Shown in pieces: positions 23,370-46,786 of a stretch of DNA of 64,000 bases (its first letter is position 1; each line of letters opens with the position of its first letter). The stretch spans positions 3,679,001-3,743,000 of the forward strand of contig NC_087073.1 in the NCBI RefSeq assembly GCF_026151205.1, in the 5' to 3' direction. This stretch comes from Bolinopsis microptera. Taxonomy: Eukaryota; Ctenophora; Tentaculata; Lobata; Bolinopsidae. The position numbers and the translations under genes were made by a program. The notes under the pieces are model-generated. The model was not told the origin of the DNA. It saw only the letters and a list, made by a program, of their open reading frames with translations, and ran no database searches.

Positions 23370-23888
23370 TAAAGCTCCAGCCTTCTCTCCAACGACGTAA
23401 GCTTGCACTTTATGTAGGATGGAACAATAATTGGCTCATCTTACATCATGTCACTACTAATAACAGAGTCATGACCTTCATCCAAGAAATATTTGGGATG
23501 ATGATTTCGTTTTTTATGGACGATGGTGTTTTCTGGTAAACCGGCATTATGGAAGTCACTCTTTGAGGTTACACTGCTAACAAGGCCTTCAATTGTGCTC
23601 TGGGGATGAGTTTGTGAACTTGAACCAGAGCATAGTTCGAGTCCTTGTACCGTAAACCCACATTAAACGTTATCTCTAACGGTTGAAGTAGCATTCTACA
23701 ATGTATAGTACTGCAACCAGGGCATTAAAAGCACAACATAGATAAAAAAGCACATGCCAGATCTTAAACCTGCAACCTTCTAATGTCTCCAAGCTAACAC
23801 TTATTGTTTCATTGAAACTTAAACTTATTGTTTCAAACTAACTGTTTCAATGACTTGGCAGGGCAACGTGTCATAGGAAGTTTTGTTG

Positions 23889-24205
23889 CAGTGGCGTAAC
23901 TTAGGGCCCCGCAGACCCCGCTGTGCGGGGGGGCGCCGTATAAGGGGGGCGCAATTTTCCTGAATTTTAGGCCCTTTCACTGAAAAAACGCCTTGTTTGT
24001 GTATTTCCCTGTCCAATTTAGCGTTCGGCCGACGCGAAAAAAATATTTGGGGTACCCTTTTTTGCTTCAGGGGGGCGCAAAAACCTTAGGGGGGGGCGAT
24101 AAAAAAAGTACCCCGACCTTTTTTTTTTTTTAGGGACACAAAAAATTTTAGGGGGGCGCTTTTTGTCACTGAGCGGGGGCGCCAACAAGCAAAGTTACGC
24201 CACTG
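23889..24205. mobile_element. hAT-type MITE, 317 bp, with empty site preserved in copy 1
   Basis: Termini are inverted repeats of 14 bp, CAGTGGCGTAACTT. They are flanked by the 8-bp direct repeat TTTTGTTG (23,881-23,888 and 24,206-24,213). Copy 1 has a single TTTTGTTG at 4,256-4,263 and no element. CAGTGGCG ends and 8-bp target duplications are typical of hAT elements. The interior is rich in G runs (GGGGGGCGC) and has no reading frame. Confidence 0.92.
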
Positions 24206-24221
24206 TTTTGTTGATGATAGT

Positions 24222-24990
24222 TAGTCATCAGTAGTCAATGACTAGACAGGGTTATTGAAAATTACAAAGAGTAAAGTGGCAACTGGACTTGGGACCAGCT
24301 CATAGTACATTTCATTAATGCCCTCTGAAAAGCCCTCTGCTAGCTAAAAAATGATATTGTTAGGTAAAACGTACTGAAAATTAAAATTAAGATTAAAAAT
24401 TGAAAACGAACTGAACTAACAAAAAGAATGACACGTCATGCTAAAATACATATTCCGAAGTAATATGTTAAAATACTTGTCGACAAAGATTTCAAACCGT
24501 TTGCGCAAGGCAGCAATATTGAAACTTTGTCGTGCAAGTTTACGAACTAAATTTTTACAATGCAAAATAAAACTGTTAAAAGAACTATTAATACGAGCTA
24601 AACGAACTAACTGACTATTAAATATACCATAAGACTGGCCTTTGGGAATATTCCCATCTAAAAAGGGATAATTAATGACATCAAAATTATAATCGTTCCT
24701 CTTGTCATAAAGTTTAACAACAAATTTTCCTCTATAAATACTGATAGTAAGATCTAAAAAGTGTGTCGTAATTGTCAGGTATTCCAATTCACTGACATTT
24801 TCACAAGAAGCAGTGGCTAAGAACTTACATCCTATATGTCTGGGTGTATCTACTGTATCTCTGGTGACTAATGGTGTCTTATGATAATACTCTGTATAAT
24901 GTTGCGCAATAGGTTCTGTTTACATTAACTTTGTGCACATTTTCTTCCCAGTGACATAAAGTGAGGAATCTAAGAATCTAATTCCTAGCC
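24222..24990 (-). mobile_element. Decayed Penelope-like reverse transcriptase, 3' part
   Basis: The minus strand is open from about 24,787 to 24,416 and encodes FLDLTISIYRGKF, then LYDKRNDYNFDVINYPFLDG, NIPKGQSYG and SQLVRLARI. This is the pattern of the C-terminal part of reverse transcriptases of Penelope-like elements, as I recall it. Upstream of codon 1 the frame is broken by stops and shifts. A 3' flank of about 190 bp (24,226-24,415) recurs in the opposite orientation at about 49,670-49,858, which confirms that it is a dispersed repeat. The family label is the less certain part. Confidence 0.75.
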
Positions 24991-26206
24991 ATATTAATTT
25001 CCATAGCCACGCCGACTAATTTTTGTCAACAAAATTATTAAATCAACTTTAAAATAGTCGCTCTCGGTTGTTACACACTGTAACGCCGCGCACTGTACTT
25101 TAATTCTATATTTATCTGAGAAGATGTTCGAATCGAGCGCAAATGCCAGATTCCTGTCAGGATCCTAGTTCTTGCGCTTAACTTGCGCGTTACCAAATAA
25201 TCCAAGATATTTCTGTCAGGATCCAAGATTTTCCTACTACCAGTATGGTAGTATGGACTGTTTGGTAGTATGGTAGTATGGTAGTTGCAGGAACGCGCGA
25301 AGAGCTATATGTAAATATTACTAAAGCGTACATGGAATCGTATCCTAGTCGGTTAATCCGTCGGTACTATATTAGCAGATCGCGAGTTCGAGACCCGGAA
25401 AGGAATTTTTTCACAATCTTTTGGCAATTATGAATAACTATACTAATGAATTAATAACTATACTAATGAATAACTAAACCTCTGTAATATAACTAGCAAA
25501 GTAAAATGAAATCGTTATCCGGCCGCGGAGCGGCCGAAAAATTTATGGTAGTCGTTTTAAAAATATATGGTAGCCGTTTTTTCTTTCCAGACTGGATTCC
25601 TAGTCCCTTTTTAAATTTATGTCACTGGGATTTTCTTTCTCATATACTGACTGACCTGCTTCTTAACAAAAATTGTACTTATTGAAGGTGTTGATTATTT
25701 GGAGAATAAGAGTAAGCATAGTCATGATGATTATTCAGCAAAGAAGAAGTTCATTAATTTGAACTAGGTTGTTTTATTTGGGTCTAAATCATTAAAATTT
25801 TATAATTAAAATTATTAAGATATTTTGATGCATATTTGTAATGCTCTTATGTATCATGATGTTTTGATCTGATTTCATTTTTTGATTTGATTTAAGACGT
25901 CAAGTTTCTGCACAATTGTAAATTGCCTTCTTTCCCTGGATCATTGATCATATAAAATCATGAAGATAAATAATCAGACACTTTAAAATTTATGATCATT
26001 AATCACCTTGTTAATTATAAACCCCTCATGTATTACAAATGTGAATATTTTCCATGATGGCATCAAGTTTCTGTCCAGCAATGATTGATCCATTTAATAC
26101 AATCAAATTACATTTATAGGAGTATTTTATGTGAATCAGACATTCCAATTATATCAACATTTAATGGAGAAGAAATGAGAAGCAGTTATAATATTGGTCT
26201 GGTGAA
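24817..26206. other. Intergenic, duplication end to WD40 gene
   Basis: The first part continues the broken retroelement. It then holds a short TATGGTAG tandem repeat (about 25,243-25,283) and a tRNA-like sequence at 25,345-25,425. The rest is AT-rich with no supported exon. The WD40 promoter must lie at its right end, but no TATA box or other element stands out. Confidence 0.5.
25345..25425 (+). mobile_element. tRNA-derived SINE-like relic
   Basis: The stretch contains TAGTCGGTTAATCCGTCGG, which resembles a polymerase III A box, and, at a tRNA-like distance, GCGAGTTCGAGACCCGG, which resembles a B box and T arm. The T stem does not pair fully and the anticodon arm is short, so this is not an intact tRNA. 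A T run follows at about 25,408. Confidence 0.5.
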
Positions 26207-38831
<12,625 letters not shown>

Positions 38832-39091
38832 CTATTTGGGAACAGCTTTTTTTCAAGATTTTTCGTCCGATTTGATAATCATAATCAGTTGACTGATGAT
38901 AGTTGATGTACGCGAACTTTTTACGATAAGACGGATTTTTTTTCTTGAACGATTGACTGACATTCCCATAAACTCTTTGTACATCTTCCATTTGTTACCA
39001 GATGGATGATTTTGAATTTTTTATGATTTTGAAAGATTTAACACTTTAAAATAGGCATTATTTGGTTGTTATATTAATGATTTGTTTAACA

Positions 39092-39097
39092 AATAAA
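39092..39097 (+). terminator. Putative polyadenylation signal of the WD40 gene
   Basis: AATAAA lies 261 bp after the stop codon and is followed by T/G-rich sequence (TTTGTATTG) suitable for a cleavage site. Confidence 0.6.
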
Positions 39098-39220
39098 GAC
39101 ATTTGTATTGCATATTATCAGATGTTTGGGCACTTTGTCTACTGAAATTGCTAGATTTTTGATTGGTTTGCAAAAAAACGTACATGATTATTGATCACAA
39201 AAAATGTCAAAACAGTGTTA

Positions 39221-39382
39221 GGGGTCGTTCACATATTACGTAATCATTTTTTGGAACATTTTAACCCCCCCCCCCCCCTCTGTAATCAGTTTTACACGTA
39301 GCTATTGTGTCAAAACTTCACTAGCGTAATCATTTGGACCCCCCCCCTGGCCCAGCTGATTACGTAATATGTGAACGACTCC
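39221..39382. mobile_element. MITE with GGGGTCGTTCACATATTACG termini and TTA target duplication
   Basis: The terminal inverted repeats are about 26 bp (one ends GGGGTCG, the other CGACTCC). They are flanked on both sides by TTA (39,218-39,220 and 39,383-39,385). The interior of the 162-bp element holds runs of C. A 3-bp TTA/TWA target duplication is typical of PIF/Harbinger elements, so that assignment is an inference. It lies in the 3' flank of the WD40 gene. Confidence 0.78.
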
Positions 39383-40618
39383 TTATTTGCTTTAATTTGT
39401 GAGTCAGAGGCAGCAATCTGTCAGAAGATTTGATTTTATTTTAAAACGATTGCCCTTTTCTAATTTAACCCTGAGTTTCCAATGTTTTGATCATTACTTG
39501 ATTTCGAAATTTAATCTTAGAATATTTTTACACAAAAGTACAGGGTAGTTCATTTTGCGAAAATTCCTGTTTTTGTGGTACAGAGATAAAAGTATGGTAG
39601 AACAAGTTTCATTTACCATATTAAGTTAAAACAGTGAGGTGGCTTAAAGTTTTCACAATTCAATTGTTTCCTTTGTGTACAAAGTAAAGTGTATTCATTT
39701 CAAATTATTATGTTTACTACAATTGAAACGGACATTTTATTTGTTTTTTTAAGAGAGATGAAATATAATATAACCAGCCCTTATTCTTTCCTTAATCAAG
39801 AAATCCATTTGATTCTTGGAGTATAGAGGAATGGAAACCATATTCATTTCACTGAAACGTTTTGAGCTTGATTAATGGTGTTGAGGGCTTTCTAATTTAT
39901 AACAAAAACTTGCAATCTTGCTCTAAGAAAATTTGTACAGAACTGTTTGGAATTATTCAATATGAAATAACCGCCGAAATTTCTGATCACCTTGTAGATG
40001 ACGAAAGCTAGAACATTCATCAGACACAGAGACAGGGAATACCAATTTTAAATTTTCAAAACGCGAGAATGTTCCCGGTTCCACTTTCCAGCCTTAAATT
40101 GACTCCGGGGACTGGTAGACTATACAAAAGGTTTTAAAATGGTTCATCCTGCTGTCATGGGAGATGTGGTGTCGAAACACCACTACCGTTCCGGAACCCA
40201 CTGCAAATCAAATTCATCTGTGAATTTAAAACTCCCGGTTTCACACATAAACGTCAGGCGCATAGACAATATTGTGATAAGCCAAGCGACGTATCGCTGT
40301 TTGGCGCACATGTTTTTGTTATATTTGAGCCGCGCATGCCTCACCCCACGTGCGATGAACTTTTCCTTTCATTCCTATACCCGTCGTTTCAGTTTTGTTG
40401 CTATCTATCGGGCAGACCACGTGTCATAAACCTTGACCGTCTGCGAATCTGTAAAGGTAGTTCATTGGTCCCAAGAATAAATACTTCAGATCGATTACTC
40501 CAATAGCAGTATCATTTTAAAATATGGTTTTACAGATAATAGTCGGTTTTGGACGTAAAATTTCGATCATTTACTCAGTAAGATATGCGTTGCATTTTTA
40601 TGGTTGACAGTATCGTTT

Positions 40619-43600
40619 TTAAACAGCTATTTCCCCATCATTTAGACCTTTTATGAACTTAGCAAATATTTCATCGTAATCAGCCCGTCTGCTCTGACTT
40701 CCATCATCCTTGGTTTCCGCCATGTTTTTAGTTATCCTGTCCATGCCTCGTTTCAATCCAGCCTTCCCAGTACCGGAGGAGTTTTTGGTGAAGAACTGGG
40801 TAACATCCTCATATTGTTGTCGTGTTTCGAGACCACTGGTAACACACATTAACAAGGAGTCAAACGAGAACTGAGATTCTCCGTACATCTCAAAATAGTA
40901 GCTGTAGTTTTTCTTAAACCATCTCCAAGTTAGCCCTGGGTTCCGCGAGGCTACGTAGCAGATTGTTCTCTTCTTCAGGGCCCGTGGCATTATCTGCGAT
41001 CTTTTACTGTAATTCAGGATGTACAGCTGTTGTTTCGGGTTGCGTGTCTGGCAAACGTAAGCTAGAATTATCTCGTACTCTTTGATTGATCGTGGGTACC
41101 AGGTGAGTAATTTGAAAATCTTACCCCAGCTCTTTTTAACCCTTCTGTAGAACCTCAAACAAAATGCTAGGTAAACAATATTTACATGTTCCCCTTTCAA
41201 AAATTGTCTAATGACACGCCTAGAACGAGCTCTTGCGGTGCGATCTCCCCATCTAACTCCAAAGTAAAACATCCATTTGTAAAACTTCTTTAAGTTCCAG
41301 GACGTGGTATCCTCGATTTCCCTTTTCATCGCTGATCTCACGTGACCTATGAGCACATGTTTGAAGTATCGTTCAAATAGGAACCGGTTTTCTGCTGTAT
41401 AAAGCTTGGTTTTAAAGTGCAGTAGCTTGATAACCCACCGCTCTATAATGTTTCCTTGTGTTTCATGCAGGACGTAGCGGGAGGTGTCCAAGAAAATATC
41501 TGCGCTGACTCTGCCATTGTCATAGTTTTCAAGTAGATTGATCGTGTAGACTGAAATATTGATAAATTAATAAACGTAACAATAGCACTATAATTAGATT
41601 ACGACATTTTTGAAGGAAAGCAACAAGCTGATTGTTGCCGATTTACGATTGTCACAGCTTCATGCTGCTATAACTCTTAATCAATTTCAAGCGGTAATAA
41701 AGCGTGGAATACTTATGCCCTAAAGGCAAAAGTACTAACAATACGATTATATTCCTTCGAAATTGCAAAGCTTATTTTCATCTGTCACTAAAACAATTCA
41801 TTAGCCACGCCCCCAGGTTCGCAGTCACCAAGTAAACTATTTCAGTCAATTTCTTAATCGAGTTAACCCAAGTTTCTTGCAAATCCTTGAGCTGATCATT
41901 GTGCGCCTGTTATAAATAGTTGATACTGGATAGAACCCATGTAAATATAACACAATCATTATAGCAGCTACATACTTATTCAAGATTCATATTCTCACTT
42001 GTTCGTTGCATGTCAGATAGGACTTTATGATTTCCTCTCAATTCCTTGGCCAGTGTTTTCATGTTCTTATTATCGTAGAGATGGATAGCAAATTCCGTGT
42101 TCAGTGTGTCGTGGAGGTACCATTTTACTGGTTTGGAAAATGTGTGATGTCCCCTCTTGGTTTCCCATAACTGTTTGGGGAAAGGACCGTTTGCATTCCT
42201 ATTTGCCGACGTTAGGTATTTGTTGTGTGTCGAATTAAAAGTATAAAGACAAAAATTTGTCGCAGCGATTAGACGCTCTGTCGGGAAATTAATGTTCCCG
42301 TTTATTAGACTTTAGATTTAAAACAAGTCTGGGGAAATTGACAAAACCCCACAAAAGATACCTGGAAATTTAGCTTCACTTACTGTGTATTTTGTCGGAG
42401 GTTCGACATCCGATTTGAAATTCACCGGAATAAGCCAAACTTGATTGGTCTGGTAGTTTCCTTTGGGCGTATACCGGCTTTGTGTTAAGGAAATAGTATT
42501 GCCATTGCCCTGAAAAGTTTACCAATTTAAGCCCTGAATTTGGGTTTTATGACGCTGGTAAAGTTTAAATACTGCGGGAGAACTTAACAACTGTGAGTTA
42601 ATGCAAGTGGCATGTGTAATTATTGAAATTACTCGAAGCACTATTCGATAATGCTGATGCGCAATTCAATAAGATATTGCTGAAGCCACACTTTACTTTT
42701 CGTGTGATGAGCAGTATATTTTCCTAATTTTCCGTACATAACAGTGAATAACGTTCGCTGTCGTGTCGACGTTTTCAGACCTACCTTTGTAATTTTTACC
42801 ATCGGAAAACCTGGCTCGTTAAGCCAGTTTTCCATGAACTTTCTCACTGATACCTTAACCGTGATATTCTCGAAACATCCCGTGAAATCGTTAAAGTCAG
42901 CACTTTTCATATGATAAGTTCGGAAGTATTTTTGTAGACCTTTCTGGAAGTTTGCCTCTCCTATCAGCTTGAGAATGGCTGAAATTATTAATACCGATTG
43001 TTTACAAAATGTAAAATAATATTTAAGATATTATTATCAGTCTCGTGACATTTATTTAATATATATTATATATATTTATATATATTATATATATTATATG
43101 TATATATTATATACCGTTGGTATGCGAAGAATTCATCTATGAGTCATGAACATAAGTAAATCGGGTATGTTCAGTAAAACATTAGGTGAAGACTGAAGAA
43201 GGAGCGTTCCATATTAGTAATAGTAAAAAACCTCGTAGTATCCAGGAGCCCTTGGCATAGGACAAATTGTTAAACATAGCTGCAGCCCCGTAAGAGTCCT
43301 TCAACTTTTGCCTCACGGGTTTCGTGAACCGATATTTGTCGTCCCCTATCCCTGTGATTAATATCGTGATTATAAAAAGTAACACGTTATCTTCATTGTT
43401 ATGTTTATTGTTAGTTAAGGTATACCGTGTCATTAAGTCTGCTCGCCTGTTTTCGCAATCTCCAAATTTATTTACTATTCAAATTTAGAGTAGTCTTTTG
43501 AGTACTTAGTAATAGTACTTTACCGTTTTGATTATTTTCATGGGGGTGTGCAGTTGATAAGGAAATTGATCAACATATTTTACTGTTACAGTACATTTAC

Positions 43601-46425
43601 GACTCCGATTTACTGCACAGTTTTTTACTGTATAGCATCATCAATTTAACTGGAAGTGGAACTCAAATTAAATTTTAAATAGTACTAAGTACTTTTGAAT
43701 GTTTCTTTCCTTTCAACACTATGAGTACTACTATTTAACAGATAATTTGGTTGAACTACTTCTAAAGACTTCCTTATTAAACTTAACCACGCCTTTGACC
43801 TTTGACGTTGAGCCAACTGGAGATTCGGAGAATCATAAAAGTTGACTATTACTGCAACATTCGACTCATAAATCACTATCCCGTCGTTTCATTTCTGATA
43901 CATTGCTACTTTGGTCTATGAAATACATTAACTCCGTACACGACATTTGTTTAATGTTAGACGTTTCGTCTCAAGCGCCCTGAGAAAAGAGACACCCAAG
44001 CTTGATAACCAGACCTATTTAGTGAAACCTAGACCTACCTGCACCATAGCCCTTTCTCACAAGACCAAGTTCATGGTCTCCAGGACTCCTATCTTTTATA
44101 CCCATGTGGTCTTGTGCGTACTGGGTGATAAACCTCGCGAAACCCTCCTTTAACCAGAGATCATCCCACCACTTGAGACTAACCATGTTCCCAAACCACA
44201 TGTGTGAAACCTCGTGCACTACCACACTCCGGCAAAACAGCTGTGACTTGGGAGGCACTGCACTATCTGCACTGTACACACAATCGTACTGGTGGTGGGG
44301 AATTGTTATTGTTTAGTGGCAAGTAGAGGTTATGTAAAGTACTAAGCTTTAGAAGATGAAAATTTACAAAGTTGTACGGCTTATTTTTCCTTACCATAAG
44401 ATGGATCATGGCGATGTTTTCCATTCCTCCAGCGTTGAAGTCGAATATTCCGATGATATCTAGTTTCCTGAACGGATAGTTTATTCCCAGATACTTCTCG
44501 AAGAAGTCCAGCGATCGTGCCGCAAGTTTCGCCGTCCGTAGGGCCTGTTTTTTAGCGTAGTTCGGCGTAAGCACTGTAACGGGCACACCACGACCTGATT
44601 TCACGCTGACCTGTTGAAATGTCCATTGTTGCTCATTGAACACATTCTTTTACAAAGTATCTTGTGTATTCTGTCATTACTCTCCTTGTGACACTACTTG
44701 AGTTCGGGCGCTAACAAACACATAACTATGTGTTCCGTTCTAATTATGTGGAAAGCCGAGGTTTCCGCAAATCACAGCTGGTCTACTACAGTGCGCTAGG
44801 AAATATTTGGATGCCGGAAGAGGCAAGTGAAACTTTCCAGACAATTCATAATTCTGGCAGCGATATTACGGCGACTAAAGAGATGCTCTAAAAATACATC
44901 CGCGATATAACTATAAATTACTGTCTGATAGATTGTAAATTAGAACGTTTATTGCGAATTAAAAATCGCTGAACTTAATGATGTGCAAATACCCTGTCCA
45001 TATCATGGATATTGATAGCAAGGAGGTAGACGCTCATACTCGCAGTCTCCTCGAACTCTGTTCGGACTCTTCCGGAACCTATTTGTGTCCGGGATTTGAT
45101 GGGACCAGCAGAGTTAGCGTGATGTGAAGAGGGATGTTCCACTGTTAACTGAACCCTGTCAAATAGCGTGGTCAGTATTTGGCCTACCTTCGTGCAATTT
45201 TGTGAATCTAGCAAAACTCTTGTCCGTGAGAATTTGATAGAAAATATCGTAATATCTAAATCTGTCGTTCATCAGAATTTGTACTATATCTCTGAAAATG
45301 TGTCTTCAACAGTTTAAAAAAATGCTCGAATAATAAGAATTAGACCTAGTATACAGACTACCAAATGACAGCATGTAGATGCCTTGAAAGATATCTAATA
45401 TAACTGTGCCACCAGCTTGTTATACCACTTAAATTCCAGAGAAGGTTGACAAATGAAAACTATAAATCGCACTTTGTGCTAAATCGTTTAAAGGATGACA
45501 GGTCACCTGACACGGAAGGATGGCTCATCAAAGCAAGGGAAAGCTTCACGAGCTTTGTCTGGCTCGAAGTGGGTGGTAACTTGGTGGTGTTTGTGTCCCT
45601 TACTGTCCACGTAGCCCGACTTTATCATTCCCTGTAGTGCTTCTAGAACTTTCCCGCTAAACCGCAGTTTTATCTTGTAGTGTCCTTATCGGGGATTTGG
45701 TTTTGTGAAAAGTGTAAACATTTGACCATCGATAAATCTTGGGTTTTATTCCAGCTCTGGACGCATAACGTTCGCTTGGAGTTGGGAGTGGGACCCATTT
45801 GCTGTTCATTTTAGGGTTGCTCACTAATATTATTATCAGTTCTGATTTTTAAGAGATACTCAAATTAAAATCTAGTATACACGCACCTGGTTCTACCGGA
45901 TTTTGTGGCTTTATAAACAATATTTTCTTCTTTTTATCAGCTGTTGTTTTCGCAATCTTGCATATTTTCCCTTCATGGTCTTCCAAAACTATTGCACTTA
46001 TCTGGAATTATTGCGATCAGCAAATGGAATATGAACTCTCTAAACCGGTTTGACACAATCTCGACTACGTATATATATATTAACCACCGGTCAAAGTTAT
46101 GTAAACGCTCGAAATATTAATCGATTTTTGCTTCGCAGGTAATCAATATTATAACCCGTCTCCGCTAATATGCTATAACTAATATGCTATAAGCTACAAA
46201 ATCAAACTGCGTTAATTTAGTTCTAACATTGAAATGTTTAGCTGATGCATAGAGCCAGATGTTGTCTCTTTTTTTCTTCACTTCAATTTGAATCTCTGTC
46301 CGGCCCTCATAACTCCACTTTTCTAAGTCGAATTTGAGGTGTAGAAACTGTTTAGAGGGTATAACATCTCTTGACAGACGAGTAGAATGCACCGAGGGCA
46401 CCAGGAATAATGTGGCTAATAAGAC
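40619..46425 (-). CDS. M1-family zinc aminopeptidase (APN/ERAP-like), 5' exon missing
   Basis: Eleven exons join in phase on the minus strand: 46,228-46,425; 45,887-46,001; 45,507-45,684; 44,993-45,155; 44,395-44,610; 44,039-44,288; 43,232-43,351; 42,785-42,978; 42,384-42,509; 41,999-42,170; 40,619-41,550. They give 887 residues, close to the usual M1 length. The resolved N-terminus (VLLATLFLVPSVHS) looks like the core of a signal peptide whose Met lies in an unseen upstream exon. M1 landmarks in order are FEPDKAREAFPCFDEP, the exopeptidase motif as GGMEN, the zinc site HEVSHMWFGN with the third ligand in LWLKEGFA 18 residues on, and the catalytic Tyr in NLSYAKGSWILR. The 310-codon last exon matches the helical ERAP1_C region. 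No C-terminal anchor is seen, so a secreted or lumenal peptidase removing N-terminal residues is likely. Oddities are GGMEN instead of GAMEN and no GLITYRE after it. Confidence 0.9.
43054..43113. repeat. (TA)n-rich microsatellite in an aminopeptidase intron
   Basis: An imperfect TATATATT run of about 60 bp lies between the exons at 42,785-42,978 and 43,232-43,351. Confidence 0.9.
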
Positions 46426-46786
46426 CTGAATCTGGGAAAGTGAACATATTATAATCTACTTGATTTAAACATATATATAATATTATAATCTAATATTATA
46501 ATCTAGATTTAAAGGATTAAATCATTGCTGTTAGTGTTACATCGTCAAAAATGACTATAAATAGGGGTACTCCATTTCTGAGAACAATATGAGAAATACG
46601 AAAAATAAAGCAACGTTTTTGTCAACCAGCAAGTTTTTGGGCAGGAATTTAATTAATAATTTTCAATTTTGTCTCCAATTATTGTTTACAAACCAGCTTG
46701 TATACGCTATACACAGCTCTTTATTATATTTATACGAAAATAGGTATATAATAACAAATTGTACTGAATGGTATTTTTACCATAAC
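46426..46786. promoter_or_regulatory. Head-to-head interval between aminopeptidase and SH2 genes
   Basis: The first SH2 coding exon (+) and the most upstream aminopeptidase exon found (-) are separated by only 361 bp. The missing signal-peptide Met exon of the aminopeptidase must lie here or within SH2 intron 1. AT-rich repeats (ATATTATAATCTA) occupy the left third. A shared or overlapping promoter is an inference. Confidence 0.4.

Larger units (their letters stand above)
17525..24816 (+). repeat. Duplicated segment, copy 2, longer by several blocks
   Basis: This is the partner of 1-4,330. Extra blocks relative to copy 1 are: one more 20-bp minisatellite unit; about 19,915-20,115; about 20,290-20,720; about 20,755-20,890; 21,607 to about 21,797; 22,310 to about 23,369; the MITE 23,889-24,205; and a reverse-transcriptase fragment at about 24,226-24,765. 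Homology ends near 24,816 in the retroelement relic, which continues here without a break. Confidence 0.94.
38832..40618. other. 3' flank between convergent WD40 and aminopeptidase genes
   Basis: The WD40 3' untranslated region probably ends shortly after AATAAA at 39,092. The 39,221-39,382 MITE follows. The rest, to the aminopeptidase stop at 40,619, has no supported exon. An open frame at 40,139-40,429 has no splice or homology support. Confidence 0.6.

Noticed and set aside
25345-25425. Intact tRNA gene
   Set aside because: The T stem mispairs and the anticodon region is too short; it is kept only as a SINE-like relic.
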